From: Rapana venosa
Taxonomy: Eukaryota > Mollusca > Gastropoda > Neogastropoda > Muricidae
Length of the DNA: 64,000 nucleotides
Direction: 5' to 3'
Assembly: GCA_028751875.1 (NCBI GenBank)
Contig: CM054157.1
Location: 50,976,123 to 51,040,122, forward strand
A model generated the notes under the pieces. The model ran no database searches and was not told the origin of the DNA. It saw only the letters and a list, made by a program, of their open reading frames with translations. Below are positions 11,701 through 21,059 of the stretch, piece after piece (the stretch's first letter is position 1; every line of letters starts with the position of its first letter). The position numbers were made by a program, and so were the translations under genes.

Positions 11701-13220
11701 TGGCTGAAGTACTGGTGTACCATTTAGCTTTGTTGTACTACTGGTGTACCATTTAGTCTTGTTGAAGTACTCGTCTGCCATTTTTTGCTGAAGTACTGGT
11801 GTACTATTTAGTCTTGCTGAATTTCTGGTGTATCTTGTAGCCTTCCTCAGTACTGGTGTACCATTTAGTCTTGCTGTAGAACTGGTCTGCCATTTAGTCT
11901 TGCTGTAGAACTGGTCTGCCATTTAGTCTTGCTGAGGTACTGGTGTGCAATTTTTGCTGAAGTACTGGTGTACCATTTAGTCTTGCTGAAGTACTGGTCT
12001 GCGATTTAGTCTTGCTGAAGTACTGGTGTACCATTTAGTTTTGCTGAAGTACTGGTCTGCATTTAGTCTTGCTGGAGTACTGGTCTGCCATTTAGTCTTG
12101 CTGAGGAATTGGTCTGTCATTTTTGATGAAGTACCAGTGTACCATTTAGTCTTGCTGAGGTATTGGTGTACCATTTAGTCTTGCTGAAGTACTGGTCTGC
12201 CGTTTTAGTCTTGCTGATGTACTGGTGTACCATTGTGTCTTGCTGAAGTACTTGTCTGCCATTTAGTCTTGCTGAAGTACTGGTGTACCATTTAGTCTTG
12301 CTGAAGTACTGGTGTACTTTTTTGCTGAAGTACTGGTGTACCATTTATTCTTGCTGAAGTACTCGCGTAGCATTTAGTTTTGCTGAACTACTGGTGTACC
12401 ATTTAGTCTTGCTGAAGTACTGGTGTACCATTTAGTCTTGCTGAAGTACTGGTGTACCACTTTTGCTGAAGTACTGGTGTACCATTTATTCTTGCTGAAG
12501 TACTGGCGTAGCATTTAGTTTTGCTGAACTACTGGTGTACCATTTAGTCTTGCTGAAGTACTGGTGTACCTTTTAATCTTGCTGAAGTACTGGTGTACCA
12601 TTTAGCTTTGTTGTACTACTGGTGTACCATTTAGTCCTGCTGAAGTACTGGTGTACCATTTAGTCTTGCTGAAGTACTGCTGTACCATTTAGTCTTCCTG
12701 AAGTACTGGTGTACCATTTAGTCTTGCTGAAGTACTTGTGTACCACTTTTGCTGAAGTACTGGTGTACCATTTAGTTTTGCTGATGTTTTGGTCTTCCAT
12801 TTAGTCTTGCTGAAGTACTGGTCTGCCATTTTTGCTGAAGTGCTGGTGTACTATTTAGTCTTGCTAAAGTGTTGGTGTACCAATTAGTGTTGGTTATGTA
12901 CTGGTCTGCCATTTAGTCTTGCTGAAGTACTGGTGTACTATTTAGTCTTGCTGAAGTACCGGTGTACAATTTAGTCTTGCTGAAGTACTGTTCTGCGATT
13001 AGTCTTGCTGAAGTACTGGTCTGCACTTTTGGTGAAGTATTGGTGTACCATTTAGTCTTGTTGAAGTACTGGTATACCATTTAGTTTTGCTGAAGTACTT
13101 GTGTACCATTTAGTCTTGCTGAAGTGCTGGTGTACCATTTAGTCTTGCTGAAGTACTGGTCTGTCATTTAGTCTTGCTGAAGTACTGGCCTGCCATTTTT
13201 GCTGAAGTACTGGTGTACCT
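8770..13220. repeat. 29-bp satellite array, clean block 3
   Basis: Continuous 29/25-bp units between two insertions. It includes the 140-bp higher-order block at 10759-11458 and dispersed duplicate segments. One marker segment occurs at 8899 and 10618, and another at 10121 and 11761, giving offsets of about 1719 and 1640 bp. This is the signature of unequal exchange or local segment duplication. Confidence 0.97.
10759..11458. repeat. 140-bp higher-order repeat, five tandem copies
   Basis: The variant TCTGCATTTAGTCTTGCTGG (one base missing) recurs at 10759, 10899, 11039, 11179 and 11319, exactly 140 bp apart. Each higher-order unit holds five monomers of 25, 29, 29, 28 and 29 bp, including a 25-bp GATGAAGTACCAG variant and a TTACTGAGGTATTGG variant. 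The copies differ by only a few bases. A sixth, detached copy starts at 12058. Very low divergence inside an otherwise heterogeneous array indicates recent amplification. Confidence 0.95.
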
Positions 13221-13779
13221 TAGATGTCTCTGTGGGGTTCATATTTCCAATACTCATATCATATTTGATTGCCCTATTGTAAAACCTTTTTTACCTTCAT
13301 TTTTTGAACAGTCTCTGGAAAAATGTATTTGAAAATTCAAAGCTAGCCTTTGCCATTGCCAGATGTTTATTGCATAGTCCACTTGAATATTTTTTGTAGT
13401 TACATTATTGTTATTTCATGTTTCCAGATTGTTGAGTTTATATTTTGCTCCTGTTTAAAAGTTTTATCATTACTTTTCTAGGTTGTTTTTTTAACCAACA
13501 CGTCAGGTCAGAGACTCCCTCTGCTACTGGTAATCATGTAACCCAGTACCACCTGCCACATGTGGGGAGTAAACCCAATCAAAAAATCCGACCTGGAGAG
13601 GGATGGGTTCCGCCAGGTTTGATTTGCCCAAGACACATCCATGAAGGAGACAGCCAGAATCTCCATACCGGATCGGTCGTCGCCCGGGTTTCCAAGGACC
13701 GTGCTTTTCTGTTGCTCATCAGGACAAGGTCCGAAAGTATGCTACTGATGTAAACACAGCAAAACCGTGCCAAGGAAGT

Positions 13780-14660
13780 TAACACTATCATTGCAGCATG
13801 GAATGTACGACTTACAAGAGCTGCAGCAAAGTGGAAGAAACTGACTCATGAGATGTCCAGTATATCATGGCACCATCCTTGGGCTCTGCGAAGTAAGGTG
13901 AAAAACATGGGAGAAACAACGACCCCAGGAAGAACACAATTATACTACAGTGAAAACAGGATAAACATGAACATGGCGTGGTTTCTCGTTCACAAAGACA
14001 CCGTGAACATCCGTCATGAGCTGTCAGCCTTTTCCCAGCAGACTTATTACCATCCGCCTGAGATGCACAAACCCTCGAAACAAAAAAAATAACGCACCCA
14101 CAAACCCCTTTAACATAACTGTAGTACAGCATACGCCCCTAACATCAGACTGCACATATGAAACCATTAGAAGAATTTTAATGAATGACTAGCTACAAAA
14201 GGTCTGAATCAACTACCAAGAAAGACATCCTCTTTGGGCATAGTGACTGGAACGCCAAGGTAGGAGAAGATGCATGGAAAGGATTGGAGGGCGTTTGTGG
14301 GTACCACATTGCAATCACCAATCAATGAAGAGAGGCCCTTGAGACTCCTGGAGTTTGCCAAGTAACCAACCACCTTCCAGCTAGTGAATACACTTGGGCC
14401 CACACAATAAATCCAGAAAATGGACATGCATAGCCAAGATGGAAAACACCACAACAAATAGACTACACATGGTGAAAAGACGGTTCCAGTCTATGTTAAA
14501 CATCGCACAGACCACGATATTTTTCCACAGGAGCCGACATAGGAAGAGATCATGATCTTGTGATGATGACTTTCCGACTGCGTCTAAAGAAAATGCACAA
14601 GCGGAACGACATCAGGATCAAATTTGACCTCGAGAAGCTGAAGGACCCAGAGGTAGTAGA
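13780..14660 (+). pseudogene. RTE endonuclease domain remnant
   Basis: The endonuclease nicks target DNA to prime reverse transcription in this LINE class. Across three frames I can read IIAAWNVR near 13789, where the family usually has a WNVR start motif, and FLVHKDTVNIRHEL near 13983. WNAKVGEDAW follows near 14243, and GADIGRDHDL near 14532, where the family usually has GSDH. The domain order matches APE-type endonucleases. Several stops and frameshifts separate the pieces, and the usual serine before the catalytic DH pair is replaced by arginine here. No functional protein can be made. The call rests on motif order, not alignment. Confidence 0.75.
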
Positions 14661-14732
14661 AATTTTTCAAGCAAGGATAGGTGGAAAGTTTGCAGCACTC
14701 ACTGTGATAGACTCAGACATTTCAATACAGCA

Positions 14733-15002
14733 GTGACTGAAACAGCAAGCGAGCTTCTTGGCAAACACCGACCAGTCAAAAAACCATGGGTCACACCTAA
14801 CATCCTACAACTATGCGACAAGCGTAGAGAGTTGAAGAAAAAGAAAAATGAAACAAAAGAAAGAGCAGAACAATATAGGGCAGTCAACAAAAGAATCAGG
14901 AAGTCCATGACGGAGGCAAAAGAGAAATGGATCGGTGAACAGTGCCAAGACATTGAAGAGAACATCAAGAAAAACAATAGCAAAAAGCATATCAGCTGGT
15001 GA
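14733..15002 (+). pseudogene. RTE linker region, basic coiled-coil-like segment
   Basis: A single 89-residue open stretch lies between the endonuclease and reverse transcriptase remnants. It is rich in Lys, Glu and Arg (for example RRELKKKKNETKERAEQYR) and contains TEAKEKWIGEQCQDIEENI. Similar charged helical linkers sit in this position in RTE/BovB-like LINE proteins. It ends at a stop before the reverse transcriptase begins in another frame. It is part of the dead element, not an independent gene. Confidence 0.7.
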
Positions 15003-15139
15003 AAGACTTGACTAGCGCAAAACAGGAAAAGGTTTAACAATCCAAGACAAAAATGGGAAGTATCTCACTGACGACCAGGATATTCTGAACAGATGGACAG
15101 AATACTGCTCCGACCTGTATAACTATAAACCGCAGGAGA

Positions 15140-16250
15140 TCCAGAAGTCCTAATGTACCCGCAGCAAAGACACAGACAGTCACCCTATCCTCCGAGAGAA
15201 GTGGAAACAGCAGTCAGATCGCTGAAAAAGGGGAAGTCAGCAGGGCTGATAACATTCCAGCTGAGTTGGTTCAAGCTAAGAGGGGAAGCCATGATCAGCG
15301 CCCTACTAAGAATCTGCAACAAGATCTGGCAGACAGAAAATGGCCAACACCAGGACACAGTCACTCATCATCACCCTCCCCAAGAAAGGAAATCTACAAC
15401 AATGCCATAATTACCGCACAATCAGCCTCATATGCCACCCAAGCAAGGTCATGCTGCAGATAATATGAATAGACTGAAGCCACAAGCAAGACCATCATTG
15501 CTGAGGAACAAGCAGGTTTCAGAGCAGGGCGCAGCAGAACAGAACAGATATTCAACCTCAGAATACTATGTGAGCGTACCTTCAACATCAACAAGACCTT
15601 TACCACGTATTTATCGATTTTAAGAAGGCATTTGACAGGGTGTGGCATGCAGCTTTGTGGCAACCATGAATTTGTACAGCATCAATGCAAACCTGATCAG
15701 AGTCATCAAACAGCTGCACAGCGAGGCCACCAGTGCAGTGTACTACAACAACAACATTGGAGAATGGTTTCGAACAACAGTTGGAGTAAGGCAGGGCTGT
15801 CTACTCTCACCCACTCTTTTCAACATCTTCCTTGAGAGAATCATGGCTGATGCACTGGAACATCATGAAGGATCAGTCAGCATTGGTGGCAGAACGATCA
15901 CAAACCTCCGCTTCTCAGATGACATTGATGGAATAGCAGGATCAGAAAAAGAGCTTGCCAGCCTAACAGAACACCTGAATAAGCCTCCAAAACATACGGC
16001 ATGGAAATCAGTGCAGAGAAGACCAAACTGATGACTAATAACACCAACGGCATTAGCACTGATATCAGGGTTAATGACCAGAAGCTGGAAACAGTTCAAA
16101 GCTTCAAGTACCTGGGAGCCATTGTATCAGACCAGGGATCATAGCCAGAAGTAGTATTCAGGACTGCACAGACAATAACAGCACTGTCAAAACTAAACAC
16201 CATCTGGAGAGATAAAAATATCTCACTTATCTCCAAGATCAGACTAATGC
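15140..16250 (+). pseudogene. RTE reverse transcriptase domain remnant
   Basis: The reverse transcriptase copies element RNA at the nicked target. Seen in order across frames are REVETAVRSLKKGKSAG (about 15199), EEQAGFRAGRS (about 15508), the motif A region FIDFKKAFDRVWH (about 15609), GVRQGCLLSPTLFNIFLERI (about 15784) and the catalytic region RFSDDIDGIAGS (about 15909). The aspartate pair of the FSDD motif is retained. Conserved motifs are split between frames, with frameshifts near 15620-15650 and 15980, so it is inactive. Motif spacing and wording fit the RTE clade better than L1, L2 or jockey, but no alignment was run. Confidence 0.88.
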
Positions 16251-16709
16251 GCTCCCTTGTCATATCTATATTTCTGTATGCCTGTGAATCATGGACCCTA
16301 ACTGCAGATTTGGAGAGAAGAGTACAGGCGGTGGAGATGAGATGCTTTCGAAGACTCCTTGGCATCTCCTACAAAGACTACATAAGCAACGAAAGCGTGC
16401 ATAACAGAATCCAGCAAACCATTGGACCCTATGAGAACCTTCTAACGATCGTGAAAAAGCGTAAACTTAAATGGTATGGGCATGTTACAAGATCCAAAGG
16501 ACTTGCAAAGACAATTTAACGAGCACTGTCCAAGGGCAAGAAGAAGAGGCAGACCAAGGAAGAGCTGGGAGGATAACATCAGTGAATGGACAGGCCTAGA
16601 ACTCAACAAAACCCTGAGAAAGGCAGAACAGAGAGAGGAATGGAGGGAACTGGTTGTTGAGTCTTTGAGGGTGCCCCCACGGTCGTCAGACTACGGGACA
16701 GATAGATAG
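16247..16709 (+). pseudogene. RTE C-terminal domain remnant
   Basis: Two overlapping frames encode the RTE C-terminal region. YACESWTLTADLERRVQAVE (about 16277) is followed by RRLLGISYKDYISNESV, KKRKLKWYGHVTRSKGL and, after a frameshift near 16515, RGRPRKSWEDNISEWTG. The same domain recurs on the minus strand at 51945-52476 and as a fragment at 62017-62274. This region follows the reverse transcriptase in RTE elements and is recognisable by the SYKD and GHVTRSKGL blocks. The stop is followed by a GATAGATAGATA tail. Confidence 0.85.
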
Positions 16710-16805
16710 ATAGAAATCAACACTGATGCTTTTTCCTAACCTTGTCTCCTTCCACTCTTTCTTCTCCCTTCTTTAACTTCCACTACACTTTCTATTTCCC
16801 TCGTC

Positions 16806-16855
16806 TAATATCACTTAGAGTGAACAGACGTTAAATTGAAGACAACAACAAGAAC
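16806..16855 (+). repeat. Recurrent 3' module, copy 1
   Basis: Contains TAATATCACTTAGAGTG followed by GACGTTAAATTGAAGA and ends in AACAACAAG repeats. Related copies occur near 32.9, 33.2, 34.8, 36.8, 45.2 and 50.0 kb, each with a different simple-repeat end. It looks like the 3' end of a SINE or LINE family. Confidence 0.8.
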
Positions 16856-16856
16856 A

Positions 16857-17285
16857 ACTGGTGTACCATTTAGTCTTGCTGAAATACTGGTGTACCATTT
16901 AGTCTTGCTGAAGTACTGGTGTACTATTTAGTCCTGCTGAAGTACTTATGTATAATTTAGTCTTGCTGAAGTACTGGTCTGCTATTTAGTCTTGCTGAAG
17001 TACTGTTGTGCCATTTTTGCTGAAGTACTGGTGTACCATTTAGTCTTGCTGAAGTACTGGTGTACCCTTTAGTCTGTGTGAAGTTCTGGTATACCATTTA
17101 GTCTTGCTGCAGCTTTTCTCTACCTAAAGTACTGGTGTACCATTTAGTCTTGCTGAAGTACTGGTCTGCCATTTAGTCTTGCTGAAGTACTGGTGTACCA
17201 TTTAGTCTTGCTGAAGTACTGGTGTACCATTTAGTCTTGCTGAAGTATTGGGCTGCCATTTTTGCTGAAGTACTTTTTTTCCATT
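16857..17285. repeat. 29-bp satellite array, clean block 4
   Basis: The array resumes with intact 29-bp and 25-bp units after the RTE insertion. Confidence 0.96.
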
Positions 17286-18210
17286 TAGCCCGGGGGGGGT
17301 TGGGGGTCGAATTTAAATTTCGGGTTTTTGTGGTTGGGGGGGGGTGAATTGGGGGGTGGGGGTTTGGAGTTTTGGCCCCAATTTTGTGAAAGGGATACCT
17401 TTAGCCTTCTTTTTTTCCCTCAAACTAAAGTAGGGGGTGAAAAAACCAAAAGGGCTTGCAAAAATTTTTACGGCCTGCCAAGGGCAAAAAACGGGAAAAT
17501 TTGGGGTCTCTGAAGGACGGTGCCCAAAAACCCCCCGGGGGCCAAAAGGGGGAAAGGGGGGAAAAATTTTGTGAGTCTTTACCCCCATTTAGCCTTGTGA
17601 AAAAAAACCGGGTTTTTTTCCTTTCCTTCCTCTTTCTTCTCCTTTTTAAACTAATATTTTCCCTATTTTCTCTAAATTTGGTGACTTTTTTGGCCAAACA
17701 AACGGGAAACCAACTGGTGTCCCAAAGTCTTCGAAGTTTTTAATTTACCTTGAAAACCGATTTTTGCTAAATAGGGGTTTTATTTTGTCTTGCAAATCTT
17801 TGTTAAATTTTTTCGAAGTACTGGTTCCATTTAGTTTTGCTGAAAAAATGTTCCTTTTTGTAAAGTTTGTTACCATTTAGTTTTGCTGAAGCTTTTTTCC
17901 CCAAAAATTTTTAAAAATTTTTGTCCCAAAAAATAGGGTTCCCTTTTGTTTTTAAATTTTACTTTTCCAAGCTTCGAAGGGGTTTTTACTTCTGAAAGGG
18001 GTTCCATTAAAACCCCCCCCCTTTTGGGATTTTTACGCCATTTTTCTGAAGACCCTTTCCCGTTATGGTCCCCCAAGCTCTAAATAGGGCCCAAGCCGAA
18101 ACTGTTGGCAAGTTTGCGAAGAAAAGGGACTTTTTTCTTCTTTGGTTCCCTTTGTTTAAAAATTGGTGAATTTATCTTCTAAGATTTACCTTTTGCTGCA
18201 AGTCTTTCCA
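17286..18210. repeat. Satellite remnants in error-rich sequence
   Basis: Scattered unit fragments remain (for example CCATTTAGCCTTGTG near 17585, GAAGTACTGGTTCCATTTAG near 17815 and ACCATTTAGTTTTGCTGAAG near 17871). They sit between G-rich and C-rich runs. Overlapping open frames on both strands here are by-products of homopolymer-rich sequence. Confidence 0.7.
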
Positions 18211-19349
18211 TTTTGCAAAAAGGTTTTTGTTTTTCAAAACTGGGTCTTTTAAATTTTTCAAGCCTTAGCTTCTGGGGGTCCTCCCAAGGTTTTGAAAATA
18301 TTGGCCTTTATCCGGGTTTTTTTCCTTTTCCAAAAAACCGGGGCAAAGAAAAAATTTTTTCAATTTTTAATTTTCTGTTGGAGTTTTTCCCAAAAACCTT
18401 GCCCTGTTTGCCTATAAAAATTTTGCCACTCTTGGTGAGTTTTAAAAAGTTTTAAGTGGGGTCAGGGAAAGAATTATGGAAGGAAAACCCCTGGGGGGGG
18501 AAAAAAACCAAAATTTCCTTCTTTTTTTCTTGCCATTTTGGAAAAAATTTTTTCTGGAATTCAGCAGTTTGGGGTATACTTCCCGTACTTTTTCTGTCAG
18601 GGGGGGCCTCACCAACTTCAGTTTGGCCCCGGGGGCCCTTTTTAGGATGGGCCGATTGCTTCCCCCAAGGAAAACGATTTTTTTTTTGGGTTTTTTATTC
18701 GCTGTTTTGCTTTGCGGGCCAGGGTTTTTCAAAGCTTTATGGGGGTTTTTTATTTGGGGGGTCAAGAAGTTTGATGTTTTCATCTTTTTGGGAACAATTT
18801 TTCCCCCCCCCTTTTCCCCTTTTTTTGGCCATGGTGTTTTTTCCATCGGGGGGAATATGGAATCATTTTTTCTTGGGGGTCCTTCTCCAAATTTTTATTT
18901 GTGGATTTTTTCACAGGGTCCTCGGGGCCTTTTGTTGTTTGCTGTGAGCTTTCCATGGATGTTCACCGTTTGGCGCCCTTTGGCTTCACCTGCCCCCATT
19001 TGGTAAATGGCCCCCGCCCCCCCAATTCAGAAGGGACATGGGTGAAGGAATCCCGCTTTCTTGGGGGATTTTTAAAGGGAGTGTTGAAGCTTTTTCCTTT
19101 ACGCCTTTTTGTTTTTAAAAGGGACACTTTTTTTTTTTTTTTTTTTTTTTTTTGGGGGGCCCCGGGGTTCCTTGAAACCCCCCCTTTCCCCCCTTTTTCC
19201 CCCCCAGGGGGGGTAAAAAAGGGGGAGGGAAGGGAGGGGCGGACTTGCGGAAAGGTTTTATTCTAGCCCCCTTAGTTTAATTTTTGGGACTTCCTTTTTT
19301 TTTTCCTTTAATTTTTTATTTTTTCAAAGGGTTTTTTTTGGTATGGGTT

Positions 19350-19359
<10 letters not shown>
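18211..19359. other. No gene recognised; homopolymer-rich sequence
   Basis: Long open frames on both strands (for example 18456-18947 plus) are rich in Phe, Gly and Pro and overlap one another. They follow from runs of T, G and C rather than protein-like composition. A T run lies at about 19129-19153. No motif was recognised. Confidence 0.6.

Positions 19360-19424
<65 letters not shown>
19360..19424. repeat. 65-base G homopolymer
   Basis: An uninterrupted run of G. The open frames across it encode poly-Gly or poly-Pro and are artefacts. Confidence 0.95.
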
Positions 19425-19426
<2 letters not shown>

Positions 19427-19439
19427 TTTGTTGTATCAG

Positions 19440-21020
19440 GCCTTCTGTTCTTTCTTGTAAATAGGGAAAAATGCCAGTCACTTTTTCCCATTTTTTTTAT
19501 TGGTGTAGACTTCATTGCCCTGTTATGATTTTATGTTTATTTTGGACCTTGTCAAATTTGAGGGTGAGTTTTGGGAGCTGTCATCCAAAAAGTTAGACCC
19601 ATATTCAAGGGGGTCTTACTGCGCTTGGTAGACTTCTTCAGAAATTTTTTGCATTTGCTCCGGGTTGGTTCCCCCAGTTTCCGCTGATTTTTTAGTTTTT
19701 TCGGGCTTGTTTCTGTTCATTTTAGGGTTTTTCCATGTTTCGCTTGTCAAAAGTGCCCCCGGGTGGGTTTGATGACCCTAAAATTTTTAGTGTGGTTTTT
19801 CCCCAGGAAAGTACCCGGTTTTGCTTTGGGTGAGAGCGTGAAAAGAGTGGCTGTGGACTTCTCCCTGTTGTTGTTACGCACCAGTTTTCACCCATCGCAA
19901 CACTCCCCAGGGCAATTTGCATTCTATGGGTTGCTGTTTTGCAGCCTTTGTTGCTCCAATTACCGGGTCATTCATAAAGCGCACATGGACCCCCTTTGGT
20001 ATTCTGCGACCAATCGTTGTTTAAGAGGATGAACAAAGGGGGGTGAGAGACACCCCCCTGGGAAACCCCCCTCAGAAACACTTTCGGCCACAGGGCCACC
20101 CACCGACCCCGGGCTCTTCAGTTGTGGGGGTAAATTTGGGTCCAGGTACATTTTTGCCTTGGATCCCCTTTTCGCAGTGTTTCAAAAGAGGCCCGTTTTT
20201 CCCAAACCTTGTCAAAGGCCTTCTGAAACAATAAAGACCGCCAAGGACCTTTGAGACGGGAAAAGATCCTCTATAACTTTGGACAGGTGAGTTTTTTGAT
20301 CTTTTATTCTGTACTGTCTAAATCCCCCTGCTCGGGCGCCACGATGCCCTCAGACCCAGATAAAAGCTGTAGGCGTGGTTTACAATACGTCCAGGTTTTA
20401 CAGACACAATTAAGGCTGATGGGACGGTAGTTTGCAGGTTTGCCTTTTTTTTCCCTCTTTAAGGAGGGGAATTTGTAGCTTCCTTCCAGCACGCGAAAAC
20501 TGCCCCTTTTTTTCCCACTGGGGTTGAATTTTTCCAAAAGATTTTGGAGCGATGGTTGCCTAATTTGTAGCATTCGTTTTGAGTTTTCGGGCCAGGGAAT
20601 TTTTTTTTTCCTCAACTTCTGGGGGCTTTTAGTTGGCCAGGAGGGGTCTTGTTTCAGACATCATGTTTGGGCTTTTTGTGTAATTGTCCTTTTTCTCTGT
20701 TTTCTTCTTCTGTAATGCAGGGGAAATGGGGTTTGTTTTTTCTGTGTAGGTGTTGCGAAGGTTTTGCAGCTGCCTTTCTGTTAGCATTGTCCATTCCCTC
20801 TGGGGTGATCTTTTGTCCTTGGTCCCCTTCACATTATTGCCTTCATTAGAGGGTAGACTTTGGCGGTATCCTTTCCTATTTAAACTTGCGTTTTTTCCCT
20901 TTCAGCTGACGCTTGTTCTCTATATTTGTTCTTGGGTTTTTTGGGGCGGCACATTTTCAGTTTGGTTATTTCTTGGCTCGGCTGTGTCTCAGCTTTCTCT
21001 CTGGCTTCATTAAGGCATCA
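19440..21020 (-). pseudogene. Jockey-like LINE reverse transcriptase remnant
   Basis: Reading the minus strand, a charged linker (about 20832-20629) leads into KGKPANYRPISLNCVCKT (about 20430), which matches the typical LINE KPxNYRPISL block. Next come QKAFDKVWEKR, the motif A region (about 20220), and GVSQGGVSHPPLFILLNNDW (about 20060), corresponding to GVPQGxxLSPxLF. Downstream text is frameshifted and no clear DD motif is in frame. This order is that of a jockey/CR1-type reverse transcriptase. The copy lies in an error-rich zone, so some frameshifts may not be biological. The 3' end toward the G run is unclear. Confidence 0.7.
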
Positions 21021-21059
21021 TGGCCGCTGCACGCTTAGACCAGTTGGTTTTAGTCTTTC

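Larger units (their letters stand above)
13221..16856 (+). mobile_element. RTE-type non-LTR retrotransposon, near full length, inserted in the satellite
   Basis: A 3.6-kb block separates satellite units ending at 13220 from units resuming at 16857. In order it contains a 5' region with no clear motif, remnants of an AP-endonuclease, a basic linker, a reverse transcriptase and a C-terminal domain, then a (GATA)-like tail at 16700-16712. About 140 bp more follow, ending in a recurrent 3' module (16806-16855). RTE-clade elements are typically about 3.3 kb with endonuclease plus reverse transcriptase and short tandem tails, which fits. Frames are broken repeatedly, so the copy is dead. The extra 140 bp may be a second small insertion or an unusual 3' end. 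Confidence 0.85.

Noticed and set aside
9425..12344. Series of 65-75 residue minus-strand frames (YFSKTKWYTSTSARLNG type) that look like a repeat-protein family
   Set aside because: They are translations of the 29-bp satellite; spacing of 140 bp between some of them equals the higher-order repeat, and they lack any independent coding signal.
1..13220. CRISPR-like regular short repeats
   Set aside because: The units are contiguous without spacers and the genome context is eukaryotic.
18442..19006. Long overlapping frames on both strands (134-176 codons)
   Set aside because: Phe/Gly/Pro-rich, mutually overlapping, in homopolymer-distorted sequence; no motif.
19324..19528. Poly-Pro / poly-Gly frames, and the similar minus frame at 58552-58785
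   Set aside because: Encoded by G homopolymers.
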